Notes under the pieces: model-generated | The model's input: the letters and a program-made list of their open reading frames with translations, nothing else | Databases searched by the model: none | What the model was told of the DNA's origin: nothing | Assembly: GCF_018918125.1 (NCBI RefSeq) | Contig: NZ_JAHLQA010000034.1 | Coordinates: 1-64,000 of the forward strand | Source of the DNA: Blautia sp. MSJ-19 | GTDB taxonomy: Bacteria; Bacillota; Clostridia; Lachnospirales; Lachnospiraceae | Direction: 5' to 3' | Length of the DNA: 64,000 nucleotides | Position numbers and translations under genes: made by a program | Shown: positions 9,157-17,244 of the stretch, in pieces | How positions within the stretch are numbered: the stretch's first letter is position 1 | How the letters are laid out: each line of letters opens with the position of its first letter

Positions 9157-9536
9157 ACAAGATGCGTGAATATGAGCGAGGCCGTGAAGATGGTCTTGAC
9201 CTTGCTCTCAGGATAGTGAAGCAGGGGGGGATTGAAGCACTGGAGAAGGAAATAAAGTTCCGAAATATCACCGGTGTACATACATCTCTTGCAACAAAGG
9301 ATCTGGACAAGGCATCCCAGAAGATTAAAGAGATGACCTTAGACACATTTACGATTCTTGGAATCGCGGTATTGCATGATACTTTTGGTTTCGGTCAGAT
9401 ACGCTGTCAGAGATTTATGGACGGCATGGACAAGGGAGCTGAGTATCTTGCGGATGATCTGGCGACATGGCCGGACTATATCAACAGTATCAAGGAACAG
9501 TTGGGAATTGATCTGGAGATCAGATGGAATAATTGA
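9153..9536 (+). CDS. Phage hypothetical protein (127 aa)
   Basis: The N-terminus is highly charged (MNKMREYERGREDGLDLALR) and is followed by a helical body. The TFGFGQIRCQRFMDGMD stretch resembles a recurring small family of Clostridia phages linked to replication modules, but no function can be named. It overlaps the upstream gene by four bases. Confidence 0.65.
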   Translation: MNKMREYERGREDGLDLALRIVKQGGIEALEKEIKFRNITGVHTSLATKDLDKASQKIKEMTLDTFTILGIAVLHDTFGFGQIRCQRFMDGMDKGAEYLADDLATWPDYINSIKEQLGIDLEIRWNN

Positions 9537-9548
9537 GGAGGAAATAAG

Positions 9549-9896
9549 ATGCTAATCAGAAGTCAGGACAGAGAAACATTAATCAATTTGGACAATTCGA
9601 TTGTGATCGGTATTATGGATATTGAAGGAGCTATCAAAGTTATATGTTCGTATTCGTGTGAAGATTATATTATCGGGCACTATTCCACCGAAGAAAAAGC
9701 TCTCAAGGTGCTGGATATGATTGAGAGGGCTTATGCAGATGCAGAGTTAATTCCAATGACTGTGCCAAATATTGGAAAAATGTTTGCGGAAGGATCAGCA
9801 TCAAAAGAGAAAGAACTTTTGGCTAAAGCTATTGGAGAAGTGCTTATGAAGAAAATGGTATTTCAGATGCCAGCAGATAACGAAGTAGAAGTATAA
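9549..9896 (+). CDS. Phage hypothetical protein (115 aa)
   Basis: The start MLIRSQDRETLINLDN follows GAGGAGGAAATAAG. The N-terminal half is probably a beta sheet, as if built to carry a short hydrophobic core, and the C-terminal half is helical. Small proteins of this shape are common in Lachnospiraceae prophages. No function is known. Confidence 0.65.
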   Translation: MLIRSQDRETLINLDNSIVIGIMDIEGAIKVICSYSCEDYIIGHYSTEEKALKVLDMIERAYADAELIPMTVPNIGKMFAEGSASKEKELLAKAIGEVLMKKMVFQMPADNEVEV

Positions 9897-9953
9897 AAAC
9901 AGAAAGGAGCCAGCCTCCGGCCGGGGCAAGGGTATACCGGGCTTCTTGAAGAA

Positions 9954-11207
9954 ATGAAAAATGAATTATCTACAGAAGAGTGGAAACAGCAGAAAAAGGA
10001 ACAGCGGGCAAGGTTTACAGCATTGCAGAATCTGCCTTATGAGATAAAACTGAAACGACAGGCACGAAGAGCCTGGCTGTTTTATGAGGAACTTTTAAGC
10101 AGAGATATGAATTGTCATGTCAGTGTTGGAGGCTTAGATAGTATCACACTGTATATCTGGCTGCTGAGCATTGGAATCGAAGTTCCAGCTATTTCAGTAA
10201 CACATGTAGAAGATGTCAGTATCCAGAGAGTACATAAGGCACTGGGGATTGAGATTGTTCGATCATACAAAAGCAAGGTTCAGGTTCTCAATGAGGTTGG
10301 ATTTCCGGTTATAAGTAAAAAGATCGCCGGCAGGATCAACCTTCTCCAGAATCCTACACCGGATAATAAAACAGTGCGACATGCGATCATTACAGGAGAG
10401 TGCGGAGCACAGGGACATTTTGCCAAAAACAGCAGAATGCAGCTCCCTAAGAAATGGCTCAATAAATTTGGCGGCTATGAGAACGAGAATGAGGGTACTC
10501 ACTACGGAAAGCCTGATCCGGAGATTAAGGTATCAAAGGAATGCTGCTATTGGCTCAAGGAAAAACCTTGTGATGACTGGGCGAAGCAGCACAACAGCGC
10601 ACCGTATCTTGGAATGATGGCCAGTGAAGGCGGTCAGAGAGAGGAAGCACTGATCGAGCATGGCTGTAACTATTATGGCAAGACAGTAATCAGATCTGCA
10701 CCATTCGCGATTTTTTTGAGGCAGGATATATTGTTGCTTGCCTTGGCGATGGACCAATGGTATCACGAGCATTTGGATTACTTCGAAAGAAAATTCCATG
10801 AACAGCCTTATGGAAGAAACAAAAATGGAAGTCTTAAGGAATACGTACCAGTAGATTCAATTATTCCGGCGATATATGGAGTGATCGAAGAAAATGACAT
10901 TGGAGTGTTGAGGACGACAGGTGCTCAGAGAACCGGTTGTGAAATGTGTGGATTCGGAATTCATTTGGAACAGCGTCCACATAGATTCGACCGACTGAGG
11001 GAAAGAAATCCGAAAGCCTGGGAGTTTTGGATGTATCGTTGTTGTACAGATCCGAAGACTGGCGAGAAATATGGCTGGGGTAGAGTACTTGATTACATTG
11101 GAGTTGAGTGGGAAGACATTCCACCAGTACAAATGACAATATTTGATTATCCGGAGGTATTGCCGGAAAAGAAGGGAGAAAACGAACAATGTTTAACTTT
11201 ACATTAG
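9954..11207 (+). CDS. PAPS/APS reductase-like PP-loop enzyme with [4Fe-4S]-type cysteines
   Basis: The 417-aa protein has a PP-loop-like VSVGGLDSI near residues 55-63, as in adenylyl-sulfate reductases and DndC-type sulfur enzymes. A CC pair near 197-198 (ECCYWLKEKPCDDW) and a CxxC near 327 (TGCEMCGFG) reproduce the CC...CxxC layout that binds a [4Fe-4S] cluster in APS reductases. In phages such enzymes may support DNA or tRNA sulfur chemistry; no Dnd partner is seen here. The ATG at 9954 has no close ribosome site: AAAGGAGCC lies over 40 bases upstream, past a GC-rich palindromic leader. Confidence 0.82.
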   Translation: MKNELSTEEWKQQKKEQRARFTALQNLPYEIKLKRQARRAWLFYEELLSRDMNCHVSVGGLDSITLYIWLLSIGIEVPAISVTHVEDVSIQRVHKALGIEIVRSYKSKVQVLNEVGFPVISKKIAGRINLLQNPTPDNKTVRHAIITGECGAQGHFAKNSRMQLPKKWLNKFGGYENENEGTHYGKPDPEIKVSKECCYWLKEKPCDDWAKQHNSAPYLGMMASEGGQREEALIEHGCNYYGKTVIRSAPFAIFLRQDILLLALAMDQWYHEHLDYFERKFHEQPYGRNKNGSLKEYVPVDSIIPAIYGVIEENDIGVLRTTGAQRTGCEMCGFGIHLEQRPHRFDRLRERNPKAWEFWMYRCCTDPKTGEKYGWGRVLDYIGVEWEDIPPVQMTIFDYPEVLPEKKGENEQCLTLH

Positions 11208-11290
11208 GCTTTTTAGTCGGTATTGTAACCGGAGCTGCTGGGCTTATATGCGTTGCACTCGCATATAGCAAGAATCATCCGGACAAATAA
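11189..11290 (+). CDS. DUF3789-like small membrane protein
   Basis: The 33-aa product (FTLGFLVGIVTGAAGLICVA) is a single hydrophobic helix with a short polar tail, the hallmark of DUF3789 proteins in Firmicutes phages. It has GAAGGGAGA upstream and overlaps the end of the PAPS-reductase-like gene by 19 bases. Its role is unknown. Confidence 0.7.
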   Translation: MFNFTLGFLVGIVTGAAGLICVALAYSKNHPDK

Positions 11291-11304
11291 GAGAGGAGAA
11301 GATC

Positions 11305-11613
11305 ATGCTGACAAGGCACAAGCACTTGAGAGATTACGGGATCCCAGCAGACGACATTGAAAAACTGAATAACATGCTCAAGGATTTCCCGGAAGAATAC
11401 ACAGACATCCTCTATAGTGCCGCCCTGTCAGCCTGCCCTAAAGGGCTTGCGGAGCTGATAAGTTACGGCATCCTACACCAGAAGGGGTACGACAGTATGA
11501 CACTCGAGAGATATGTTCCGATCAACCGCAGAGATTTCTATGCATACAAGAGAAAGACGCTTGCGGAGATGTATGATCAGATGCGGTTGCTGGGACTGTG
11601 GAAAGGGGAATGA
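11305..11613 (+). CDS. Phage hypothetical protein (102 aa)
   Basis: This is a helical protein whose residues ~70-100 (INRRDFYAYKRKTLAEMYD) suggest a nucleic-acid-binding surface. The site AGAGAGGAGAAG precedes the ATG. It belongs to the early/middle operon between DUF3789 and YopX. No family was recognised with confidence. Confidence 0.65.
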   Translation: MLTRHKHLRDYGIPADDIEKLNNMLKDFPEEYTDILYSAALSACPKGLAELISYGILHQKGYDSMTLERYVPINRRDFYAYKRKTLAEMYDQMRLLGLWKGE

Positions 11614-11615
11614 AA

Positions 11616-12053
11616 ATGAGAGACATACTTTTCAGAGGAAAGAAACTGGGCAACGGCGAATGGGTAGAGGGAAATCTGATTTTCTCGGTAGATGCAGATA
11701 AAGAGTTTGAAGCAATTATTATTCCAGTTGAGAATAGCGATATGTTTACTTTAACCAATGATAAAGATTTAGGCTTTGAGAATTGGCACAAAGTAGATAA
11801 AGAAACCATTTGCCAGTATACAGGACTGACCGATAAGAACGGAAAGAGAATCTGGGAGAATGATATCGTCCAGTATGGCACAGTTGCAGCTACCGTGGAA
11901 TTTGGAGAATACGGGAATGGAAGTTTAGGATTTTGCGTAGATTTTCCAGAAGAAACCAATTATCGAAAAGATTTTTCGTATTGGTCGAAGAAAGTGGTCG
12001 TTATTGGAAATGTTTTCGACAATTCAGAATTATTGCAGGAGGTGCCGGAATGA
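11616..12053 (+). CDS. YopX-family phage protein
   Basis: The product starts MRDILFRGKKLGNGEW and contains ICQYTGLTDKNGKRIWEND, both diagnostic of the YopX family (PF09643), a beta-barrel family of unknown role in Firmicutes phages and plasmids. The ATG at 11616 gives the standard family N-terminus and follows AAAGGGGA; upstream in-frame GTG 11598 and ATG 11610 are less likely. Confidence 0.85.
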   Translation: MRDILFRGKKLGNGEWVEGNLIFSVDADKEFEAIIIPVENSDMFTLTNDKDLGFENWHKVDKETICQYTGLTDKNGKRIWENDIVQYGTVAATVEFGEYGNGSLGFCVDFPEETNYRKDFSYWSKKVVVIGNVFDNSELLQEVPE

Positions 12054-12217
12054 GTAAAGCGATAAGTGATAATTCATATGTAGTAAAAGCAGAAGATTGG
12101 TGTCCGCTGATGGAACTGTCAGAGAAAGATACAGGAGATTATCCGGTAAATACATTTGACGCCGGACATGCGGAAGGCTGGAATGCTTGTATTGATAAGA
12201 TTACGGGAGAATCATGA
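12050..12217 (+). CDS. Phage hypothetical protein (55 aa)
   Basis: The ATG follows GCAGGAGGTGCCGGA and overlaps the YopX stop; its own stop overlaps the next gene. The product is acidic and ends in NTFDAGHAEGWNACIDKI, a short GH-type helix seen in small phage proteins. No function is known. Confidence 0.6.
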   Translation: MSKAISDNSYVVKAEDWCPLMELSEKDTGDYPVNTFDAGHAEGWNACIDKITGES

Positions 12218-12816
12218 ACGGTCAAATAACAATCTTTGAATGGATGGAACATCGGGAACATCCTAAAATGGCAATGGGATGTGAAGAATGTTATTGTAAA
12301 AACTGCCTGTTCTGGTGGTCTTCCAGATGCCCCTATGGTGACTGTTGGGACGATCATCGGGCAAAGGTGAAACCGTTTTGCAAATTATTTCCCGACCAAA
12401 CACCGCGAACATTGTGGAGCGACTGGAAGAAGCCTGGAGAGCAGGAACATTGGTGCAGAGGCGGTACATTTTATCCCGAGCGAAAATGCGAACATTATGT
12501 AAAATACGAAGGGCAGACTGTAGAATGGTGTGTCAGGGCAAATATAAGTATTTTTCAGGATGGATATACAATGTGCACTCTCAAAGAATCTATTGGATGT
12601 GATGCTTGCATAGCGGAATCCGAGGGCAGAAAAATCAACGAATATGCCTGTGAGTACATGAGAGATACTGGATGCGAGCGGATGTTTGAAACAAAAAGTC
12701 TGATACTAGACGCGATACAAGAGGGCGATGATATAGAGCCGTGCATGGAACAGTGCTGCATTGGATGCACAAGAACTTGTGGTTTCCGGTGCGGGCGGAA
12801 ATTGAAGTGGAATTAA
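12214..12816 (+). CDS. Cysteine-rich phage hypothetical protein
   Basis: About 21 of 200 residues are cysteine, many as CxxC or CC (GCEECYCKNC near residues 22-31, and a C-terminal cluster with CC, CxxxC and CGFRCG). This predicts several zinc sites. Tryptophan and histidine are also frequent. It is the last rightward gene before the convergent hicAB pair. The family is not recognised; it could be a zinc-binding adaptor acting on DNA, RNA or host protein. Confidence 0.7.
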   Translation: MNGQITIFEWMEHREHPKMAMGCEECYCKNCLFWWSSRCPYGDCWDDHRAKVKPFCKLFPDQTPRTLWSDWKKPGEQEHWCRGGTFYPERKCEHYVKYEGQTVEWCVRANISIFQDGYTMCTLKESIGCDACIAESEGRKINEYACEYMRDTGCERMFETKSLILDAIQEGDDIEPCMEQCCIGCTRTCGFRCGRKLKWN

Positions 12817-12848
12817 AAAAGGACGGCATCCAGAAATGGGTGTCGCCC
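12815..12848 (-). terminator. Intrinsic terminator of hicAB
   Basis: An 11-bp stem with one mismatch (GGACGGCATCC at 12821-12831 and GGGTGTCGCCC at 12838-12848, 6-nt loop) is followed on the minus strand by six T. It lies between two convergent genes and reads best as the hicAB terminator. Confidence 0.75.
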
Positions 12849-12864
12849 TTGTACTATAATAAAG

Positions 12865-13266
12865 TTATGAATGTGCCTGGATTTTGGCGATCAATGCATC
12901 CTGTAAAACTTTTGAATAGTTGATACCATATTTTTCACACGCGGTATTAAGCCATGCAGGAATGCTTAAAGTCTTTTTGACAGCTTTGTCGCTGTATGCA
13001 CGGGCGAATTCATCCAGGTTAACACAGATTAGGTTGACAAGTGCAGCATCTTCATCTTTTTTGACTTTATCAATCGGAGTTGGATCAGGAAGAACATCGC
13101 CGTCGCGCAAGGATGTGAATAAATACTGACCACAAGCTTCCTGAGCCATTGCGAAAGCATCTGCAAGGTCATCTCCAAAAGTTGCCAGATCGTTGAGGTC
13201 CGGGAAGATGACAGAGTAACGTCCGTCTTCTTCTGGATAAAAAACAGCAGGATAAATATAATTCAT
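12865..13266 (-). CDS. hicB: HicB antitoxin
   Basis: The 133-aa protein starts MNYIYPAVFYPEEDGRYSV and continues with FPDLNDLATFGDDLADA, the degenerate RNase H-like fold of HicB antitoxins. A C-terminal segment (TLSIPAWLNTACEKYGINY) is the ribbon-helix-helix DNA-binding part. The start at 13266 follows AAAGGAGCGTTACC; an upstream extension is not needed. It neutralises HicA and probably represses its own promoter. It lies 32 bp downstream of hicA. Confidence 0.9.
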   Translation of the reverse strand: MNYIYPAVFYPEEDGRYSVIFPDLNDLATFGDDLADAFAMAQEACGQYLFTSLRDGDVLPDPTPIDKVKKDEDAALVNLICVNLDEFARAYSDKAVKKTLSIPAWLNTACEKYGINYSKVLQDALIAKIQAHS

Positions 13267-13298
13267 GGTAACGCTCCTTTCTTTATGGGGAGCAGGTC

Positions 13299-13481
13299 TC
13301 ATTTGAGACCCGCCTGTTTGAGTATGGAGTTGACAACCCTTTGAGGTATGTCGCCTCGATGAAACGGGATTGTAACTCTTCCCGGTTTGGTTGGATGTTT
13401 ATATTGATGATGTGAACCACTCACATCCACCAGTTTCCAACCATCATTGAGGACTACTTTTTCAATTTCTCGAAATCTCAT
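13299..13481 (-). CDS. hicA: HicA mRNA interferase toxin
   Basis: The 60-aa double-stranded-RNA-binding-fold toxin has the GSHHQYKHP motif at residues 22-30, which holds the catalytic histidine, and the C-terminal HRGDIPQRVVNSILKQ. It cleaves mRNA when HicB is lost. AAGGAGGAAACAATACAA precedes the start. hicA-hicB order and size are standard for the family. Its place between early and late operons suggests prophage maintenance or defence. Confidence 0.92.
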   Translation of the reverse strand: MRFREIEKVVLNDGWKLVDVSGSHHQYKHPTKPGRVTIPFHRGDIPQRVVNSILKQAGLK

Positions 13482-13507
13482 TTGTATTGTTTCCTCCTTA
13501 CAAGTAT

Positions 13508-13558
13508 ATAGTAACACGTAAAATACGTAATGTCAATAGAAAATACGTAAAATACGTA
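13508..13558 (-). promoter_or_regulatory. hicAB promoter with TACGTA operator repeats
   Basis: On the minus strand TTGACA (13531-13536) and TACTAT (13508-13513) are 17 bp apart. TACGTA occurs at 13524-13529 in the spacer and at 13544-13549 and 13553-13558 upstream, with a further ACGTA at 13516-13520. This is a typical autorepression layout for the HicB ribbon-helix-helix domain. Confidence 0.75.
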
Positions 13559-13576
13559 AAAAATAATGATTTCAAA

Positions 13577-13605
13577 GGACTGGATTAAACCGGTTCTCTT
13601 TTTTT
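13577..13605 (+). terminator. Candidate terminator ahead of the late promoter
   Basis: GGACTGG and CCGGTTC (13577-13583 and 13590-13596) form a 7-bp stem with two wobbles, followed by TCTTTTTTT. It would stop rightward read-through just before the late promoter at 13611. Confidence 0.5.
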
Positions 13606-13610
13606 ACGTC

Positions 13611-13649
13611 AACATGTCACCTCAGAAATCCCATTCTGCATGATATGAT
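13611..13649 (+). promoter_or_regulatory. Candidate phage late promoter A
   Basis: AACATGTCACCTC (13611-13623) is followed 20 bp later by TATGAT (13644-13649), itself preceded by TG one base upstream, an extended -10. There is no good -35 hexamer. The same 13-mer with an extended -10 at matching distance occurs at 21319, which suggests activator-dependent late promoters. Confidence 0.5.
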
Positions 13650-13698
13650 ATTGTGAGAAGTGATATTATAGCAATATTTTACCTACAGAGGTGATAAT

Positions 13699-13962
13699 GT
13701 GGCGAACTTAAAAGCAATCTCAAAGAAATTACAGAAAGCTATATTGTCTACTGGACTGGTTATAAAGATTGGAACATCACAGTTTTACAGCAAGGAGCAG
13801 GAGCGACTTATTACAGTTACGATTGTATCAACGCCAGTATTTTATCAGAATAAGTGGGGGAATTGGAAGACCTGTGATCATGAGATTATGCGGACTGCAT
13901 CCCAGTATGATGTGGTGATGTGCTTAAAGGAGATATGGGAGGCGTGCAGAGAATGGAAATAG
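13699..13962 (+). CDS. Phage hypothetical protein (87 aa)
   Basis: This is the first gene after the candidate late promoter, starting at GTG after AGAGGTGATAAT. The protein (SKKLQKAILSTGLVIKIGTS, YSKEQERLITV) is a small alpha/beta protein seen next to terminase genes in Lachnospiraceae phages. Its role is unknown; a packaging accessory is possible from position. Confidence 0.65.
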   Translation: MANLKAISKKLQKAILSTGLVIKIGTSQFYSKEQERLITVTIVSTPVFYQNKWGNWKTCDHEIMRTASQYDVVMCLKEIWEACREWK

Positions 13963-13976
13963 ACAGGGGTGATTAG

Positions 13977-15614
13977 ATGGGATTAACGCCTAAGCAGAAA
14001 GCGTTTGCTGACGAGTATATAAAGAATGGCGGGAATGCCACTGATGCCGCAATAAAAGCTGGATACGCTGAGAAAAATGCAAGAATAACAGGAGCAAAGA
14101 ATCTAACAAAAGCTAACATTTTAGAGTATATAGCCGAAAAACAGTCCCTTATCGAAAAGCAAAAAGGCACTGACATCATGTCACTGGCAGAGATTCAGCA
14201 ACGCCGTTCTATGATCGCAAGGGGAGAACTGACTGATTCCTTTGGCTTTGCCCCTGACTTCTCCGATCAGCTTAAGTCCATGAATGATCTGGAAAAGGCA
14301 CTCGCTATCAAAGAAGCAAAGGAAGAACAGCAGAGGATAGCAGAGAAAGCTCGACTGCAAGAAGTCTATCACCTTGATCTGAGTGTCGTCCCGGATGTGT
14401 TTCACAGAATGATCCGGGATATCCGGGCAAAGAAACATTCAGAGTATATTCTTCCGGGTGGTCGTGGATCCATGAAATCATCTACAGTATCTCTGGTTAT
14501 TCCGGAACTGATTAAGAATAATCCGAACATGCACGCGCTGATTCTGAGAAAAGTAGGCAACACTATCAAAGATTCTGTTTATGCCCAGATGAAGTGGGCA
14601 CTGGATAAGCTGAATCTGTCACAGGAATTTGCCTGCAAAGTATCTCCTATGGAGATTACATACAAGGCAACCGGTCAGAAAATCTATTTTCGTGGTGCCG
14701 ATGACCCGTTAAAGATTAAATCTATCAAGCCAGAGTTTGGGTATATTGGCATTGTCTGGTTTGAGGAACTGGATCAGTTCGCCGGTCCTGAGGAAATCCG
14801 AAACATTCAGCAGTCTGCTATCCGTGGCGGTAATGAAGCATATAAGTTTAAGTCTTTCAACCCGCCAAGAAGCAAGAATAACTGGGCGAATGAGTACACA
14901 ACACAGGCGAAAGAAAAAGACGAGAGTGCAATGGTTCAGCATAGTACATACCTTGATCTGGGAATAGAGCAGGAATGGCTTGGTGATATGTTCCTGAAAG
15001 ATGCGGAACATCTGAAAGAAACGAACCCGGATGCATATGACAATGAGTACCTGGGACATGCCAATGGTAATGGCGGCAACGTTTTTGAGTATATCGAAGA
15101 AAGAACGATCACAGATGAAGAAATCAGCCACTTTGACAGAATCTATCAGGGTGTAGACTGGGGTTGGATGCCTGATAAATATGCTTTTATTCGCCTTTAC
15201 TACGATGCGGCGCGGGAAACGATCTATTTCATTGATGAGATGTACGAAAACAAGAAATCAAATGAATGGACGGCAGGGGAAATCAAACGCCGGAAATATA
15301 ACGATTATGAGATTACCTGTGACAGTGCAGAGCCGAAATCCGTAAATGATTACAGAGATTTCGGACTTCCTGCCAGAGCTGCTATAAAGGGGCCAGGCAG
15401 TATTGAGTACTCAATGAAGTGGTGGCAGAGAAGAAAACTTGTTATTGATCCTGCCAGAACACCGAACGCGCGGGATGAGTTCAAAAAGTATGAGTATGAG
15501 CGGGACAAAGAAGGGAATATCATCAGCGGTTATCCGGACAAAGATAATCACCTGATCGATGCCGCGCGATATGCTACAGAGAGATTATGGACGAGAAGGG
15601 GGCACAGTGCATGA
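13977..15614 (+). CDS. Fused small and large terminase
   Basis: Residues 1-65 (LTPKQKAFADEYIKNGGNA) are a Terminase_2 small-subunit domain, followed by a helical linker and a PBSX-type large subunit. Walker A GGRGSMKSS lies near 160-168, Walker B VWFEELDQF near 260 and the nuclease strand GVDWGWMPD near 391. The protein thus recognises, translocates and cuts DNA in one 545-aa chain. Small and large terminase genes are usually separate. The ATG follows GGGGTGATTAG. Confidence 0.92.
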   Translation: MGLTPKQKAFADEYIKNGGNATDAAIKAGYAEKNARITGAKNLTKANILEYIAEKQSLIEKQKGTDIMSLAEIQQRRSMIARGELTDSFGFAPDFSDQLKSMNDLEKALAIKEAKEEQQRIAEKARLQEVYHLDLSVVPDVFHRMIRDIRAKKHSEYILPGGRGSMKSSTVSLVIPELIKNNPNMHALILRKVGNTIKDSVYAQMKWALDKLNLSQEFACKVSPMEITYKATGQKIYFRGADDPLKIKSIKPEFGYIGIVWFEELDQFAGPEEIRNIQQSAIRGGNEAYKFKSFNPPRSKNNWANEYTTQAKEKDESAMVQHSTYLDLGIEQEWLGDMFLKDAEHLKETNPDAYDNEYLGHANGNGGNVFEYIEERTITDEEISHFDRIYQGVDWGWMPDKYAFIRLYYDAARETIYFIDEMYENKKSNEWTAGEIKRRKYNDYEITCDSAEPKSVNDYRDFGLPARAAIKGPGSIEYSMKWWQRRKLVIDPARTPNARDEFKKYEYERDKEGNIISGYPDKDNHLIDAARYATERLWTRRGHSA

Positions 15615-15790
15615 TGCAGGAATGTGATTTTTGCAAGAAAGTGAAATTTTGGAAAGAAAATTCTGAATGCTGTCGGTTTGGTTGTATGCTGCATATACGT
15701 CCGGAAAATGCAAGCGGAAGTGTTACCACCAGTCCGTACAAGATTAACTATTGTCCGGTATGCGGAAAGAAGATAACAGCAGGTGACTAA
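15611..15790 (+). CDS. Small zinc-ribbon phage protein
   Basis: The 59-aa product carries CDFC near residues 5-8, further cysteines near 20-26, and a C-terminal CPVCGKK, which fits one or two zinc knuckles. The ATG at 15611 overlaps the terminase stop (ATGA) with GAAGGGGG upstream; an in-frame ATG at 15587 would lengthen it. It ends where portal begins. Function unknown. Confidence 0.65.
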   Translation: MMQECDFCKKVKFWKENSECCRFGCMLHIRPENASGSVTTSPYKINYCPVCGKKITAGD

Positions 15791-17242
15791 ATGGGAATCA
15801 TATCAACGATAAAAAGGTGGATAGGGATGTTTTTCAAGAATCAGGCAGAACAGGACTTCCGGACAGAGGTGATCGAATCCCCTGTGATGGAAGCGATGAT
15901 ACAGAAATGTGCGAATATATACAGAGGTACACCGTACTGGGTGGATGAGGACGACAGGATCAAGACGATCAACTTTGCAAAGTCTGTTTGTTCTGAAACT
16001 GCCCGGCTTGCCACTCTTGCGATCGGCATCCAGATTGATGGATCCGCAAGGGCGACATGGCTCCAGGAACAGATTGACAGGATGTACTCTGAAATCCGGC
16101 ACTGGGTAGAATACGGATGTGCTTATGGGACAGCGTTTATTAAGCCGAACGGTGAGGGATTCGATGTGTTTACGCCGTTGGACGTACTTCTGACAGACTG
16201 TGATAATCAGGAAGTAAGAGGGATCATCTTCAAGGATCAGTACGCAGAGGGCGACAAGTATTATACGCGACTGGAATACCACAGGTTTGTAGACAGCGTG
16301 GTTGATGGAGTAAACGTATCGCCTTATTACATCAGCAACCGTACCTATGTATCATCCAGTGCTGACAGCATCGGAAATCCTATAGAGATGAGCAAGACCA
16401 AGTGGGCGGGACTGCTGCCAGATACGCCTCCGATTATGAAAGCCAGCGGCGAGAGCCTTGACGGTCCGATATTTGGAGTATTCCGCACCCCACAGGCGAA
16501 TAATGTTGACTTGAATACCGTTCTGGGGCTGCCTATCTTTGCAGAAGCTATCGAGGAGCTGAAAGACCTTGATATAGCATATAGCAGGAACGCAAAAGAA
16601 ATATTGGATTCTAAGAAAGTTGTCCTTGCAGACGACAGACTTCTTATACCGGATGGTATGCCGATTTCTTCGCGATCTTCGGAGGGATTTGAAAGAAAAC
16701 GACAGCAGATGAAACTTCCGGACTATATCAAGAATATATTTGGTGAGGGACCGGATGCTTTCTATCAGGAAATCAACCCACAGCTTAACACAGACACCCG
16801 TATCACAGGCATAAACGCTCTTTTAAGCCAGTTGGGCTACAAGATTGGATTCTCTAATGGGTATTTCGTATTCAACGAATCTAGCGGCATTCAGACGGCT
16901 ACAGGGGTGGAAGCGGAGCAGCAGAGAACAGTCCAGTTTATTAAGGATGTAAGAGATAAACTAGAATCCTGCCTTGATGGAGCTATCTATGCAATGAACG
17001 TCTATGCAGATCTGTATGGTTTAGCACCGGTGGGGACTTATAAAGTAAACTATGATTTTGGTGATATCCTGTATTCCTATCAGGAAGACAAAACAAGATG
17101 GTGGCAGTATGTTTCTACTGGAAAAGTGCCATTCTGGTACTACCTTATGAAATTTGAGGGGATGACAGAAAAAGAAGCAAAAGCCCTTGCAAACGAAGCA
17201 AAGCAACAGAACAAAGACAGCGGATTATTTGGAGAGGAGTAA
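15791..17242 (+). CDS. Phage portal protein (SPP1 gp6-like)
   Basis: The 483-aa protein has length, position after terminase and motifs (EDDRIKTINFAKSVCSETA, WVEYGCAYGTAFIKP) of SPP1-type portals. It forms the dodecameric vertex ring through which DNA enters and to which terminase docks. The C-terminal part is helical with an acidic tail. Confidence 0.9.
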   Translation: MGIISTIKRWIGMFFKNQAEQDFRTEVIESPVMEAMIQKCANIYRGTPYWVDEDDRIKTINFAKSVCSETARLATLAIGIQIDGSARATWLQEQIDRMYSEIRHWVEYGCAYGTAFIKPNGEGFDVFTPLDVLLTDCDNQEVRGIIFKDQYAEGDKYYTRLEYHRFVDSVVDGVNVSPYYISNRTYVSSSADSIGNPIEMSKTKWAGLLPDTPPIMKASGESLDGPIFGVFRTPQANNVDLNTVLGLPIFAEAIEELKDLDIAYSRNAKEILDSKKVVLADDRLLIPDGMPISSRSSEGFERKRQQMKLPDYIKNIFGEGPDAFYQEINPQLNTDTRITGINALLSQLGYKIGFSNGYFVFNESSGIQTATGVEAEQQRTVQFIKDVRDKLESCLDGAIYAMNVYADLYGLAPVGTYKVNYDFGDILYSYQEDKTRWWQYVSTGKVPFWYYLMKFEGMTEKEAKALANEAKQQNKDSGLFGEE

Positions 17243-17244
17243 AG

